This document shows positions 24,575-33,378 of a stretch of 36,918 nt of DNA, piece after piece. Positions within the stretch are counted from its first letter, which is position 1, and every line of letters begins with the position of its first letter. The DNA is from an uncultured Bacteroidota bacterium (GTDB lineage Bacteria > Bacteroidota > Bacteroidia > Chitinophagales > Chitinophagaceae), in assembly GCA_903904855.1 (NCBI GenBank), contig CAIVEH010000206.1, forward strand, positions 1-36,918, read 5' to 3'. Below the pieces are notes generated by a model. That model did no database searches, was not told the DNA's origin, and saw only the letters and a program-made list of their open reading frames with translations. Made by a program: the position numbers and the translations under genes.

Positions 24575-26374
24575 TCAACCAACATATTCCTTTATCAGCA
24601 GATTGGTACGAAACTCTTCCCTGTCTAGAAAAGGAGCCATATCTTCAAGTGGAGCAGATACTATGCGGCCATCATCCAATTTTCTGGATGATACTTTTGG
24701 TAAGAATTTATAATCCTCAATCAGCATTACTTCACAAATAACAGGGCCTGGCTCATTAAGTACATCCTGAATATTTTTTTTCAAATCATCGTGTGAGGTT
24801 ATCTTAAAAGTTTTAAACCCGTATGCTTGTCCGAGTTTTATAATGTCAGGAAAACTCACTCCCGATTTCGGGTCACTTCCTACCCTATGTCCACCGAAAA
24901 AACCATCCTGTGTCTGCTTAATAGATATGTATCCATTATTATTGAGATAAAATAATTTTATTGGCATCTGGTGATGAATAACAGTTTGCAACTCCTGTAT
25001 ATTCATCTGCAGGCTGCCATCACCTGCAAGGCAGATAACATCCTTAAATTCATTGGCAACACATGCACCTATGGCTGCGGGCAAATCGAAACCCATTGAT
25101 GCACAGCCACTATTATGTATATACCGGAACTTTTGCTTAATGGGCAAAGCCTGAAACGTAACGATACAGGCAGTACCATCTCCTGATACACAGATGCCGT
25201 TCTCCGGTATACAATTACCTAATTCCTCCATAAATACATATGGATGAACATGGTCTGATTCGGTATGGTATTCCGGCAATACAGCCGGGTATTTATCCTT
25301 ACGCACCTGGCACCAATTAAGCCAATCAGTATGGCTGGCTTTTATTGAGTGCTTAAGCTCATTGCTCAACAGGGTAATGAAATCTTTCGCATCGGCACAT
25401 ACAGGTAAATCAGGTTTCACTGTAGGTTTTTGTAATTCGGCATTATCAATATCAACAACAATTTTATATGCTTCCCTTGCAAAAAACTCCCAGTTATAAC
25501 TGATCTGCCTGATGTTGTTACGTGTACCAATGGTTAATAAAAGGTCGGCATTCTGAACAGTAAAATTCCCTGGCCTGGTGCCCGAAGTACCGAAGCGTCC
25601 TATATAATTCGGATGATCTTCACCGGTTACATCCATCCCGTTAAAAGTGGTAACTACCGGTATATTGCAACAAGACAGCAATTTATCAAATTCATTAACA
25701 GCTCCTGCTATCCTGATCCCATGACCAGCCAGAATCACCGGGCGCTTTGCTTCACTGATTTTCCTGGCTATAATTTTCACGGTTTCATTTAATGAAATAT
25801 CCTCTGTACCAGCCGGAACACTGAACCCTTTGAGACTTCCTTCATCTATCATGGCACCCTGCACATTCATTGGAATATCGAGCCATACAGGGCCATAACG
25901 TCCTGTTGTTGCAATATGTATTGCTTTCTCCAATTGATACCTCACCTCTTTCGGGTCTTTGATCATACAGGCATATTTAGTAATCGGAGCTACAATACTT
26001 ATTATATCGACCTCCTGATCGCCTAGTTGCCTAAGGCCCTTAATTTCAGGGCAGGAATAGATAGTCGTTTCAAATTTCACCTGGCCAGAGAGATACAAAA
26101 CAGGTACAGAATCCGTCCATTGTCCCATCACTCCGCTTAGCGCGTTTAATCCCCCCGGTCCTGTTGTTACATTTACTACAGCAAGCCTGTTGGCAACTCT
26201 GGCATAACCTTCTGCTGCTATGGCGCTGGCCTGTTCATGATGGTTGCATATATATTTAAGTTCTCTGCCAAGGGAATCGTTCAAATGCATGGCTCCACCA
26301 CCTGTTACCATAAAAACATATTCAACCCCATATGCTTTCAGCCTTTTAGCAATATAATCAGTTGCTTTTATCAT
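24575..26374 (-). CDS. Thiamine diphosphate-dependent enzyme, acetolactate-synthase-like
   Basis: The 599-residue protein has the three-domain plan of acetolactate synthase/pyruvate decarboxylase enzymes. The N-terminal domain carries the catalytic Glu47 in NHHEQAS. The central Rossmann domain spans about 195-340. The C-terminal TPP site has GDGSLQMN (451-458) through LNNNGY (477-482), the GDG-x24-27-NN motif. Relatives transfer a two-carbon aldehyde from pyruvate. In sugar clusters such enzymes (for example YerE in yersiniose synthesis) attach the acetyl unit to a keto-sugar. This gene lies 36 bases after the SDR gene and 45 before the aldolase. It is probably not the housekeeping synthase, because no small subunit or Ile/Val gene is near. 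Confidence 0.82.
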   Translation of the reverse strand: MIKATDYIAKRLKAYGVEYVFMVTGGGAMHLNDSLGRELKYICNHHEQASAIAAEGYARVANRLAVVNVTTGPGGLNALSGVMGQWTDSVPVLYLSGQVKFETTIYSCPEIKGLRQLGDQEVDIISIVAPITKYACMIKDPKEVRYQLEKAIHIATTGRYGPVWLDIPMNVQGAMIDEGSLKGFSVPAGTEDISLNETVKIIARKISEAKRPVILAGHGIRIAGAVNEFDKLLSCCNIPVVTTFNGMDVTGEDHPNYIGRFGTSGTRPGNFTVQNADLLLTIGTRNNIRQISYNWEFFAREAYKIVVDIDNAELQKPTVKPDLPVCADAKDFITLLSNELKHSIKASHTDWLNWCQVRKDKYPAVLPEYHTESDHVHPYVFMEELGNCIPENGICVSGDGTACIVTFQALPIKQKFRYIHNSGCASMGFDLPAAIGACVANEFKDVICLAGDGSLQMNIQELQTVIHHQMPIKLFYLNNNGYISIKQTQDGFFGGHRVGSDPKSGVSFPDIIKLGQAYGFKTFKITSHDDLKKNIQDVLNEPGPVICEVMLIEDYKFLPKVSSRKLDDGRIVSAPLEDMAPFLDREEFRTNLLIKEYVG

Positions 26375-26410
26375 ATAATATCCACTCTAATAATTACTCC
26401 GAATTAAATG

Positions 26411-27451
26411 TTATTCCAGGAAACTGGCAATTGTTCTTTTAAAACCTTCAACGACAAAAATCTCAGGCATCCAGTCTAACTTTTGTATCTTATCTATACT
26501 GAGTGATATCCTCTTTACAGGGCTTTTAAGATAGCTTTTGTCGGCTACCGGGTTTGCCATCACGACTCTGAGATTGAGTTCCGGGTATAAGCCCACAAGA
26601 GTATTTGCAAGGTTCAGCATACTATATTCCTGATAAGGGTTAGCTACATTATAAGCCTGACCATTTTCACCATTTATCAGTACTGTCAGATAACCCAGAG
26701 TAGCATCTGCAAGGTAACAGAATGGACGGACTGCGCTTCCATCACTTTTCAGCACTATGTTTTGCCTGTTTACGATATTGGAGACAAAATCAGCAAATAC
26801 CCTTCCATCGTTCAGCGCCATCCCGGGTCCATATGTATGCGCCGGCCTGACAATTTTTGCATTTACACCATATTGGGCGTGATAACTGGCGCAGATGTTT
26901 TCACCCATCCTTTTACTTTCGCCATAACAAGCTCTGATTTGAGTGCAATCCAGATAACCAAAAGTATCTTCCTTAATTGGTATGTCTTCCTCTTTCACTT
27001 CCCCATAAACTTCACCCGAGCTGAAGTATAGAAATGACTCAACCTCATTTTTTCTGGCCAATTTTATCAGATTAATCGTACCTAATACATTCGCGTTTAA
27101 AGTACCCACAGGGTCTGTTCCAAAATATATAGGACTGGCATGGCTGGCAGCATGAATGATAAAATCAATTTTCTCTTCAATTTCAATTGTCTCACTTACA
27201 TCCTGAACATTAATCCTGAGCAAAGGATGAGCCAATAAATGCCTGAATCTGTTTTCTGTCTTAATCTTATTTCTTACTAATGCTATTACTTTAGTATTGT
27301 AAGACCTGTCCAATGCAAGAAAAGCTTCTGCAAGATATGCAGGTAAGAACCCATTTGCACCTGAAATAAGTATTGTTTTATTTCTAAATCTTTCCCAATA
27401 CTTAAACTTATTAATAATCAGATCAATATCTCCCCTTATAATATTATTCAA
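26411..27451 (-). CDS. NAD-dependent epimerase/dehydratase (UXS/dehydratase-like SDR)
   Basis: The 346-residue protein begins at TTG 27451; there is no nearby ATG. It is an extended SDR: TILISGANGFLPAYLAEAFL at the N-terminus, IIHAASHASPIYF near 100, YFSSGEVYG near 155, and catalytic YGESK with the Tyr-x-x-x-Lys pair. The motif VRPAHTYGPGM is like UDP-glucuronate decarboxylase and dTDP-glucose dehydratase enzymes. The third glycine of GxxGxxG is proline here. Such enzymes make a 4-keto sugar nucleotide, the substrate that a YerE-like TPP enzyme would branch. It heads the TPP-aldolase-HAD-FkbM run and faces away from the GT2 gene at 27594. Confidence 0.82.
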   Translation of the reverse strand: MNNIIRGDIDLIINKFKYWERFRNKTILISGANGFLPAYLAEAFLALDRSYNTKVIALVRNKIKTENRFRHLLAHPLLRINVQDVSETIEIEEKIDFIIHAASHASPIYFGTDPVGTLNANVLGTINLIKLARKNEVESFLYFSSGEVYGEVKEEDIPIKEDTFGYLDCTQIRACYGESKRMGENICASYHAQYGVNAKIVRPAHTYGPGMALNDGRVFADFVSNIVNRQNIVLKSDGSAVRPFCYLADATLGYLTVLINGENGQAYNVANPYQEYSMLNLANTLVGLYPELNLRVVMANPVADKSYLKSPVKRISLSIDKIQKLDWMPEIFVVEGFKRTIASFLE

Positions 27452-27519
27452 TGAAAATAAATTTATCCCATATTAAACTACTATTTGCTTATACATGTTA
27501 CCAGAACAAGTATATTCTA

Positions 27520-27551
27520 TTTGTGTTTGACAATCAAAAATACTATTTTCG
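27520..27551 (+). promoter_or_regulatory. Candidate promoter of the GT2 gene
   Basis: TTTG at 27520-27523 and TATTTTCG at 27544-27551 are 20 bases apart, a near match to TTTG-N19-TAnnTTTG. It lies in the short space between divergent genes. Confidence 0.45.
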
Positions 27552-27593
27552 GGCAGTTCAAAATACAGTAAGCGCAATATTACATAGATAATT

Positions 27594-28535
27594 ATGAAAA
27601 AACTTATTTCAGTTATTACGCCCTGTTACAATGAAGAAGGAAATATTGCCGCTATGGTGCAATCCATTGGTGAAATATTTGAAAAACTCCCCCAATACAC
27701 CTTTGAGCATGTCATCATCGATAACTGCTCTACAGACAATACACCAGATATACTAAGAGCTATTACCAATGACAATAAAAACGTCAAAGTAATTTTTAAT
27801 GAACGCAATTTCGGATGGATAAGGTCACCATTTTACGGTCTGATTCAATGTCATGGTGATGCTGTAATATTTCTGGCATCCGATTTTCAGGATCCGCCTG
27901 AACTCATCACCCAATTCTTAGAAAAATGGGAAGAAGGGTATAAAATAGTGATTGGTATAAAACAGCAAAGCAAGGAAAACAAGCTGATGTTTGGCGTAAG
28001 AAAGTTTTTTTATAATCTACTGGCCCGAGCCTCTGATGGCGAACCAACCATAAAAAACTTTACAGGTTTTGGATTATATGACCAGAAATTCATTTCCATA
28101 ATCAGAAAACTCGATTACCAGTACCCTTACTTAAGAGGTCTGGTTTCAGAACTCGGTTTCAGGCGATTTGAAATTCCATATGTGCAGCAACAACGTTCTG
28201 CAGGCAAAACAAGCGCCAATTTTTTCAAGCTTTATGATGCAGCTATGCTTGGTTTTACCAGTCACTCCAAGCTTCCTTTAAGACTGTCAGCATTCATCGG
28301 TTTTTTTTCATCCATTCTAAGTTTATTAGTCGCTGTTGGATACTTTATATATAAACTGCTGTTCTGGGATTGGTTTGAAGTTGGCCTGGCACCACTTGTT
28401 ATAGGTGTCTTCTTTTTCGCATCGGTTCAGCTATTTTTTATTGGAATAATAGGAGAGTACATCGGGTCTATTAATACTGAAGTCCGGAAAAGACCACTGG
28501 TAATTGAAAGAGAGCGCATCAATTTTGATAAGTAA
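27594..28535 (+). CDS. Family 2 glycosyltransferase, DPM1/GtrB-type
   Basis: The 313-residue protein has the GT-A fold start VITPCYNEEGNI, IDNCSTDNTPDI, and the metal/nucleotide-binding SDFQDPPELI (Asp97-Asp100). Two transmembrane helices follow at about 235-258 and 270-292. This is the plan of enzymes that transfer a sugar from a nucleotide onto polyprenyl phosphate. It is the only plus-strand gene in this part of the locus, with its own promoter, splitting the minus-strand run in two. Its product would supply a lipid-linked sugar for a periplasmic GT-C enzyme such as the YfhO protein. Confidence 0.88.
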   Translation: MKKLISVITPCYNEEGNIAAMVQSIGEIFEKLPQYTFEHVIIDNCSTDNTPDILRAITNDNKNVKVIFNERNFGWIRSPFYGLIQCHGDAVIFLASDFQDPPELITQFLEKWEEGYKIVIGIKQQSKENKLMFGVRKFFYNLLARASDGEPTIKNFTGFGLYDQKFISIIRKLDYQYPYLRGLVSELGFRRFEIPYVQQQRSAGKTSANFFKLYDAAMLGFTSHSKLPLRLSAFIGFFSSILSLLVAVGYFIYKLLFWDWFEVGLAPLVIGVFFFASVQLFFIGIIGEYIGSINTEVRKRPLVIERERINFDK

Positions 28536-28536
28536 A

Positions 28537-28621
28537 TGTAGCAGGACCGCCCGCCGCTAAACCCACTGCCATTGCCCGCAAAAGTGGTTATTATACCAGA
28601 AAGTTCAATTTTACGTACACT
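28537..28621 (-). pseudogene. NHL-repeat gene relic
   Basis: The minus strand encodes SVRKIELSGIITTFAGNGSG followed by FSGG, the typical end of one NHL beta-propeller blade. The expected GPAT that follows is in another frame (a two-base loss or one-base gain). The frame is closed by TGA at 28624-28622 upstream. Only about one blade survives. It lies just behind the GT2 stop and points the opposite way, so it is a degraded fragment of a larger gene and not part of the GT2. Confidence 0.6.
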
Positions 28622-28661
28622 TCAAAAGGAGTAGTCGGAAAAATGAATATTTCCTGTAGCC

Positions 28662-29576
28662 TTACTTTTCCAGAATAATACCCATATTCCCTGCATTGAT
28701 TGCAAGCACTTTATTATACAAGCCCAGGGCCTTAAAGATGCCTACCCACATTTTCTTTAATGGCAGCGGAGACATACGGATCCAATAACTGAATGGGTAC
28801 CCATTTTTAACATCAAAAACAGATACTACCTTAAACCCTGCTTTTTGACACAACTGTGGAAGATTTTCTTTATTAAACAGGTAGATGTGCTCAACATCAA
28901 TGATCGGCGACTTCTCTCCGAATATTTTTGCCTGCAGTGCCTTTGTATTGTGCATGATCAGGTAAGCATTACCCCCTGGCTTCACATTCTTATACATGTT
29001 TTGCAGCATACCCAACGGATCACTCAGGTGATCCAATGTCTGGAAACAGCACACAAGGTCAAAATAATTCTCAGGGTATAAGCCCGCCCCGTAAAACCCC
29101 GTATGAATATTGTCTTTTACATCGGCCCGGGCAATTGCTTTTGGTTCTTCACCAGGCTCTACCCCATACACTTCATCATAACCATTATCCTTCAGCACCT
29201 CCAGAAAAAAACCATTACTGCAACCTATATCAAGTGCCTTTTTCTTGCTCCATTTTTTTACAAACTCCGATATGGGCTTCCAGTAATCTCTTTTAATAAA
29301 TTCGGTCTGCTCACCAAAGGTTACGACACTTTCTTTATAAAGCTTATTAAGTGAATTGTCATCGAGAATATTTCTCGAAAAAATAAGGCCGGTTTTCTGG
29401 CACTTTACCATTTCATAATGAAAATGATCTGCCGTTCTGCGTGCCGAAAACACTTCAGCATTAAGATCTTCATCCTTGAAATTTTTCTGATAAAGGACAG
29501 GATGACCAGCAGGGTCTGTGCTGTCACAAAATAAACATTCTTTAGTTACGTATTGATACCTGGTTGCCTGTGCCAA
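28662..29576 (-). CDS. SAM-dependent methyltransferase with N-terminal Cys motif
   Basis: The 304-residue product starts at TTG 29576; no suitable ATG is nearby. The N-terminal part has CLFCDS (Cys14 and Cys17) and KCQKTGL, a zinc-binding signature seen in sugar C-methyltransferases and related proteins. The class I methyltransferase domain follows with ALDIGCSNGFFLEVLKD (about 112-128) and CFQTLDHLSDPLGMLQ. NGYPFSYWIRMSP lies near the C-terminus. Sugar methylation is the likely role given the locus; whether it acts at C or O is not certain. It follows the other methyltransferase by about 30 bases. Confidence 0.8.
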   Translation of the reverse strand: MAQATRYQYVTKECLFCDSTDPAGHPVLYQKNFKDEDLNAEVFSARRTADHFHYEMVKCQKTGLIFSRNILDDNSLNKLYKESVVTFGEQTEFIKRDYWKPISEFVKKWSKKKALDIGCSNGFFLEVLKDNGYDEVYGVEPGEEPKAIARADVKDNIHTGFYGAGLYPENYFDLVCCFQTLDHLSDPLGMLQNMYKNVKPGGNAYLIMHNTKALQAKIFGEKSPIIDVEHIYLFNKENLPQLCQKAGFKVVSVFDVKNGYPFSYWIRMSPLPLKKMWVGIFKALGLYNKVLAINAGNMGIILEK

Positions 29577-29606
29577 TTTCAGTTATGGTTTTATAAAATT
29601 CAAAAA

Positions 29607-30329
29607 TCAGGCCTTGGCCTTTTTACACGAAATTACTATCTGAGCCCCGAAATACTTTTTCAGTGGGTATATTTTTTCCATCATTGGTTGGAAAAAATAA
29701 ATGATTTTAGTCAAAAATGTCGGGAAGAAGAATGGAACAAATCCTATAAAATCTATCCGCTCCACCTCAAATCCACTCTCTACGCACCATTGTTTCAACT
29801 GGCCTGAGCTAAATGATCGTTCCTCATGCAGCCTGTGGTAAGGAGAAACCTTTTCAATGATCTTCAATATAGGATTATTCCCGTTCGGCTCAATTATAAC
29901 AATCCTGTCCGACATCAGGATACTATTTGCAATAGCTTGTTTAGGATTATTCAGGTGATGCAAGACCCCCCTGATTACGCCAACATCAAATTTCTTTTTA
30001 GGAAAAGTGGAAGTGGTAAGTATGTCGCCAACAAAAAAATCAATTTTCGGATATTTTACGGCTGCAACTTTTATAGCTTCCGATGCTGGATCAAATCCGG
30101 TAATTTTCAGGTTAGGCCTTTGTTGATACAAATCATTTGAATAGGTACCATCACCTGCACCGATATCAATTAAGGTAACTGCGTTGTCATCTATCATAGC
30201 GAGCGCTGCATCAGTCATCCTTTTATTGGCCAATACAGAAGACAGGGATGCCTTGGTAGTGTACATATAGCCATCGTTAGCGGCAACATCTGAATTGAAA
30301 GCATCAACATTTTTCTTTAAGGTTCCCAT
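29607..30329 (-). CDS. SAM-dependent methyltransferase
   Basis: The 240-residue protein is a class I methyltransferase, with motif I as LIDIGAGDGTYSND (about 53-66), the acidic end of the next strand as ITGFDPASEAI, and GVIRGVLHHLNNPKQA further on. The C-terminal region (about 205-232) has hydrophobic and aromatic stretches (FVPFFFPTFLTKIIYFF) that may contact a membrane or lipid-linked substrate. It follows the SDR-GT2 fusion gene by about 30 bases. Substrate unknown; a glycan precursor is probable. Confidence 0.8.
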   Translation of the reverse strand: MGTLKKNVDAFNSDVAANDGYMYTTKASLSSVLANKRMTDAALAMIDDNAVTLIDIGAGDGTYSNDLYQQRPNLKITGFDPASEAIKVAAVKYPKIDFFVGDILTTSTFPKKKFDVGVIRGVLHHLNNPKQAIANSILMSDRIVIIEPNGNNPILKIIEKVSPYHRLHEERSFSSGQLKQWCVESGFEVERIDFIGFVPFFFPTFLTKIIYFFQPMMEKIYPLKKYFGAQIVISCKKAKA

Positions 30330-30362
30330 GAATTGGCTAAATTTATTTTTTAAATTATCAAT

Positions 30363-32348
30363 TTATTTTAATCCGTTCTTGAAATTTTCGATTTCCATCG
30401 CGCTGTTTAGCATCTTTCCGCGGTAAATTATCGATCTCCTGATAAATTTCGGCCTGCCCTTGGTTTCTTCAAATACCTTTGAAAGATATTCTCCCAATAT
30501 GGAAACAGCCAATAATTGCACTCCTCCGAAAAATAAGATAAGCACTATTATTGTAGTAGCTCCCTGGGGTGCAGTCGGGTATAATATTTTTAGTATGATT
30601 TGAATGATAATCGCGAGAAAAGATACTCCTGTCAGAATAAAGCCTGTATAACTTAACAATTCCAGAGGCACAAAGCTAAATGAGAATATCGCTTTCTTGG
30701 CCCAGCCAATATTCCTCCGCCAGTTATTGGTACTTTTTCCAAACATCCTTTCCGGCCTCACATAGTCAACACCCGTTTGCTTAAACCCTACCCATGCGCG
30801 TAAGCCTCTGAGAAATACTTCTGTTTCTGGCAGGTTGATTAATTCTTTAACAACCTTTCGGTCCATCATCGAAAAGTCGCCGGCATCAACTGGTATTTTG
30901 ATATAAGAGATTTTACTGAAAATCCGGTAAAAACCCTTATAAACCATATTCATAAAAAAGGACATTTCCCTTTTGACCCGCTTGCCATAAACTACATCAT
31001 ATCCCTCAATCCATTTTTTATAAAATGCAGGTATGATCTCAGGAGGGTCCTGTAGATCGCCATCCATAAGCACTACAGAATCCCCGGTTGAAATCTCCAT
31101 ACCACTTAAAAAAGCTGATTGGGAACCAAAATTTCTGGAGTGCGAAATACCGATTACATTACTGTCCTTAGCTGCTATTGCCGCAATTACTTCCTCTGAG
31201 TCATCAGGCGAACAGTCATTGACAAAAATAATTTCATAACGCAGCTTTGTCTCATTAAACATTTTCACGAGCCGTTCATACATCACAGGTATTGCCTGCC
31301 CATCTTTGTAGCAAGCAATCACACAAGTTATCTTTGCATTCAGCTTCGGATTATTAAAGGCAGGCATAATAACTTCTTTATAGTTCACCTGCCCATGCCA
31401 GTCATAAGTACAACGAAGGCCCTCTTTCAAGGTAGTTTTTGCGGTCCAGCCAAGCTCATTATTAGTGTTGGTTGGGTCGCCATACCAATCTTTCAGGTCC
31501 CACTTACGGTTCTGCATATTGCCCCATACAGGTTCCTCTCTGATACCGAATTCAGTCCGGGCCAGGTTAACCAGCTGTTCCAACGTAGTTTTTTGCCCGG
31601 TACAGATATTGTATGATTTCCCGGCAATGCCTTGGTTCATATTCAACGCTGCATCTACAAAAGCTTCCACAGCATCTGTTACATATACAAAATCGCGGCT
31701 TATTTCTTTCTCCACCAGGTTAGGATAAGTTCCCACCCTTGCTTTTTCTATCAATACGGGCATCAGCCTGTCTGGCTCTTCCCATGCCCCGAATACTGAA
31801 TACAACCTTAAATTAAGTGCAGGCGCACTTTTATACCGGGCATAGTACTGGATTATATAGGATGCAGATACTTTCGAAGCAGCATAATGGCTGTTGGGCT
31901 CCAGTAGTCCATCTTCAGGAGGGGCTGCCGAGTTGGTGCCATATTCCGAACTGCTGCCGGCATGTACATATGCTTTTATACCAGAGCTGGAGTCCAGGAT
32001 ATTTACTGTGCCATTCACATTGGTTTCATAAATGAGCCTTACATCACTTTGCTTGCTATAAGCTCCATAGGCTGCAAGATTGAAAACAGTTAGTGGCTTA
32101 TAAATTTCAAATATATTTCTTACAGATATTAACGAGGTAATATCGCAATGTACAATATTTTTAGAGGGTATGTCCAGCAGTTTTAGCCGCCATGCGTTCT
32201 TGGCATCATGGGTAATTGCAAAACAATCCGTTCTTACGGAAAAAATATCTTTTACAATATTGGCGCCAATAAACCCGCTAGCCCCGAAAACAAATATCGG
32301 ACCTTCCAGTTTTTTTATTTTTCCCTGAAGTTCTTCGTAGCTGATCAT
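30363..32348 (-). CDS. Fused NAD-dependent epimerase and family 2 glycosyltransferase
   Basis: This 661-residue single frame joins two enzymes. Residues 1-320 are an extended SDR with GASGFIG (22-28), the YAASK catalytic pair (Tyr155, Lys159) and RDFVYVTDAVEAF. Residues about 336-625 are a DPM1/GtrB-type GT2 with ITCVIACYKDG, VNDCSPDD and DGDLQDPP (429-436), plus two membrane helices (about 565-590 and 597-622). There is no frameshift at the join, so it is a true fusion. The SDR may make or finish the nucleotide sugar that the GT2 part then moves to polyprenyl phosphate. It overlaps the transketolase C-subunit gene by ATGA. Confidence 0.9.
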   Translation of the reverse strand: MISYEELQGKIKKLEGPIFVFGASGFIGANIVKDIFSVRTDCFAITHDAKNAWRLKLLDIPSKNIVHCDITSLISVRNIFEIYKPLTVFNLAAYGAYSKQSDVRLIYETNVNGTVNILDSSSGIKAYVHAGSSSEYGTNSAAPPEDGLLEPNSHYAASKVSASYIIQYYARYKSAPALNLRLYSVFGAWEEPDRLMPVLIEKARVGTYPNLVEKEISRDFVYVTDAVEAFVDAALNMNQGIAGKSYNICTGQKTTLEQLVNLARTEFGIREEPVWGNMQNRKWDLKDWYGDPTNTNNELGWTAKTTLKEGLRCTYDWHGQVNYKEVIMPAFNNPKLNAKITCVIACYKDGQAIPVMYERLVKMFNETKLRYEIIFVNDCSPDDSEEVIAAIAAKDSNVIGISHSRNFGSQSAFLSGMEISTGDSVVLMDGDLQDPPEIIPAFYKKWIEGYDVVYGKRVKREMSFFMNMVYKGFYRIFSKISYIKIPVDAGDFSMMDRKVVKELINLPETEVFLRGLRAWVGFKQTGVDYVRPERMFGKSTNNWRRNIGWAKKAIFSFSFVPLELLSYTGFILTGVSFLAIIIQIILKILYPTAPQGATTIIVLILFFGGVQLLAVSILGEYLSKVFEETKGRPKFIRRSIIYRGKMLNSAMEIENFKNGLK

Positions 32349-33265
32349 GAAGCCTGAAAGTATTCGTTTATTATTCGTGAAATATTTCCTTCATCCAGGC
32401 CACTCACTTCCTGGTGGTAAGCCTGGCTACCATAAAGACCATTAGGGTATCCTTCTGCACGTAAGCTAATAAATTTATTTACCGGAATCGAATGTTCATT
32501 GAGCAGCAAAGAAACTGCACTGCCCAATCCGCCAATAGATATATGTTCTTCAATAGTTAGCACCTTTTTTGTCCTTCCTACACTTTCCAGTACCTCACCC
32601 GGCAAATCTATGACAGGCATCCTGCTGATTACAAAAATATCCACTTTCGCCCTTTGCTCATGTACCTTCAAGGCTGCCACAAGGTTATTGGCAACCGGGC
32701 CTTGCACAATTATGGTCAGTTCTGCTTTATTATTTTCAGCGCTAGCAGCTCCATAGCTGGTAAGGTGCAGGTAATCCGGCATATTCTTGCCCTGCCCCAT
32801 CCTGAAATAAGAGGGTCTTCTGCCTGCAATCATACTGTCTATACAGCTTTTCATATCTTCAATAAATGCAGGCACATAGCATTGCATATTGGGAAGTCCG
32901 CTCAAAACACCAATATCTTCAATAGCATGATGGGACGACCCCATAATACCATATCCATATCCGCCACCATTACCTACCAGATACACAGGCATATTATGAA
33001 AACACATATCGTTACGTATCTGCTCCAGGCAGCGATATACAATAAATGGAGCTATACTATAGCACATCACCCTGAACCCCTGTGAAGCCATTCCCGCCGA
33101 CATACCAATCATATTTTGTTCAGCCACACCCGCATTTATAAAACGGCTGCCCATTTTTGTCTCCAGGTTTTCCAGTGCTGCATAGCCCAGGTCGCCAGTC
33201 ACAAAAACGATGTCCTGTTCATGTTCCACCAATTGTTCAATATATGCCGAAAAATGTTTTCTCAT
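32345..33265 (-). CDS. Transketolase C-terminal subunit
   Basis: The 306-residue protein matches the second half of a split transketolase. The N-terminal part has RFINAGVAEQNMIGMSAGMA with the conserved catalytic Glu49. MGSSHHAIEDIGVL is in the pyrimidine-binding domain. The C-terminal domain ends about residue 300. It requires the N-terminal partner encoded upstream. Two-subunit transketolases in sugar clusters can move two-carbon units between sugars outside the pentose phosphate pathway, and that is the reading here. Its stop overlaps the fusion gene start by four bases. Confidence 0.88.
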   Translation of the reverse strand: MRKHFSAYIEQLVEHEQDIVFVTGDLGYAALENLETKMGSRFINAGVAEQNMIGMSAGMASQGFRVMCYSIAPFIVYRCLEQIRNDMCFHNMPVYLVGNGGGYGYGIMGSSHHAIEDIGVLSGLPNMQCYVPAFIEDMKSCIDSMIAGRRPSYFRMGQGKNMPDYLHLTSYGAASAENNKAELTIIVQGPVANNLVAALKVHEQRAKVDIFVISRMPVIDLPGEVLESVGRTKKVLTIEEHISIGGLGSAVSLLLNEHSIPVNKFISLRAEGYPNGLYGSQAYHQEVSGLDEGNISRIINEYFQAS

Positions 33266-33378
33266 CTTTGTTTATTTTCCTGAAAGGCAAAAATGTATCA
33301 TTACAAACTTACCACCCTTAATGCCCTGATAATAGTTATTAGTATTCCACCCGATTCATCCATAAATCCGGTTTAAAG

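Noticed and set aside
22221-26374. Phosphonate pathway (PEP mutase plus phosphonopyruvate decarboxylase)
   Set aside because: The aldolase lacks the PEP mutase signature motif, the TPP enzyme is far longer than phosphonopyruvate decarboxylases, and no aminotransferase is present.
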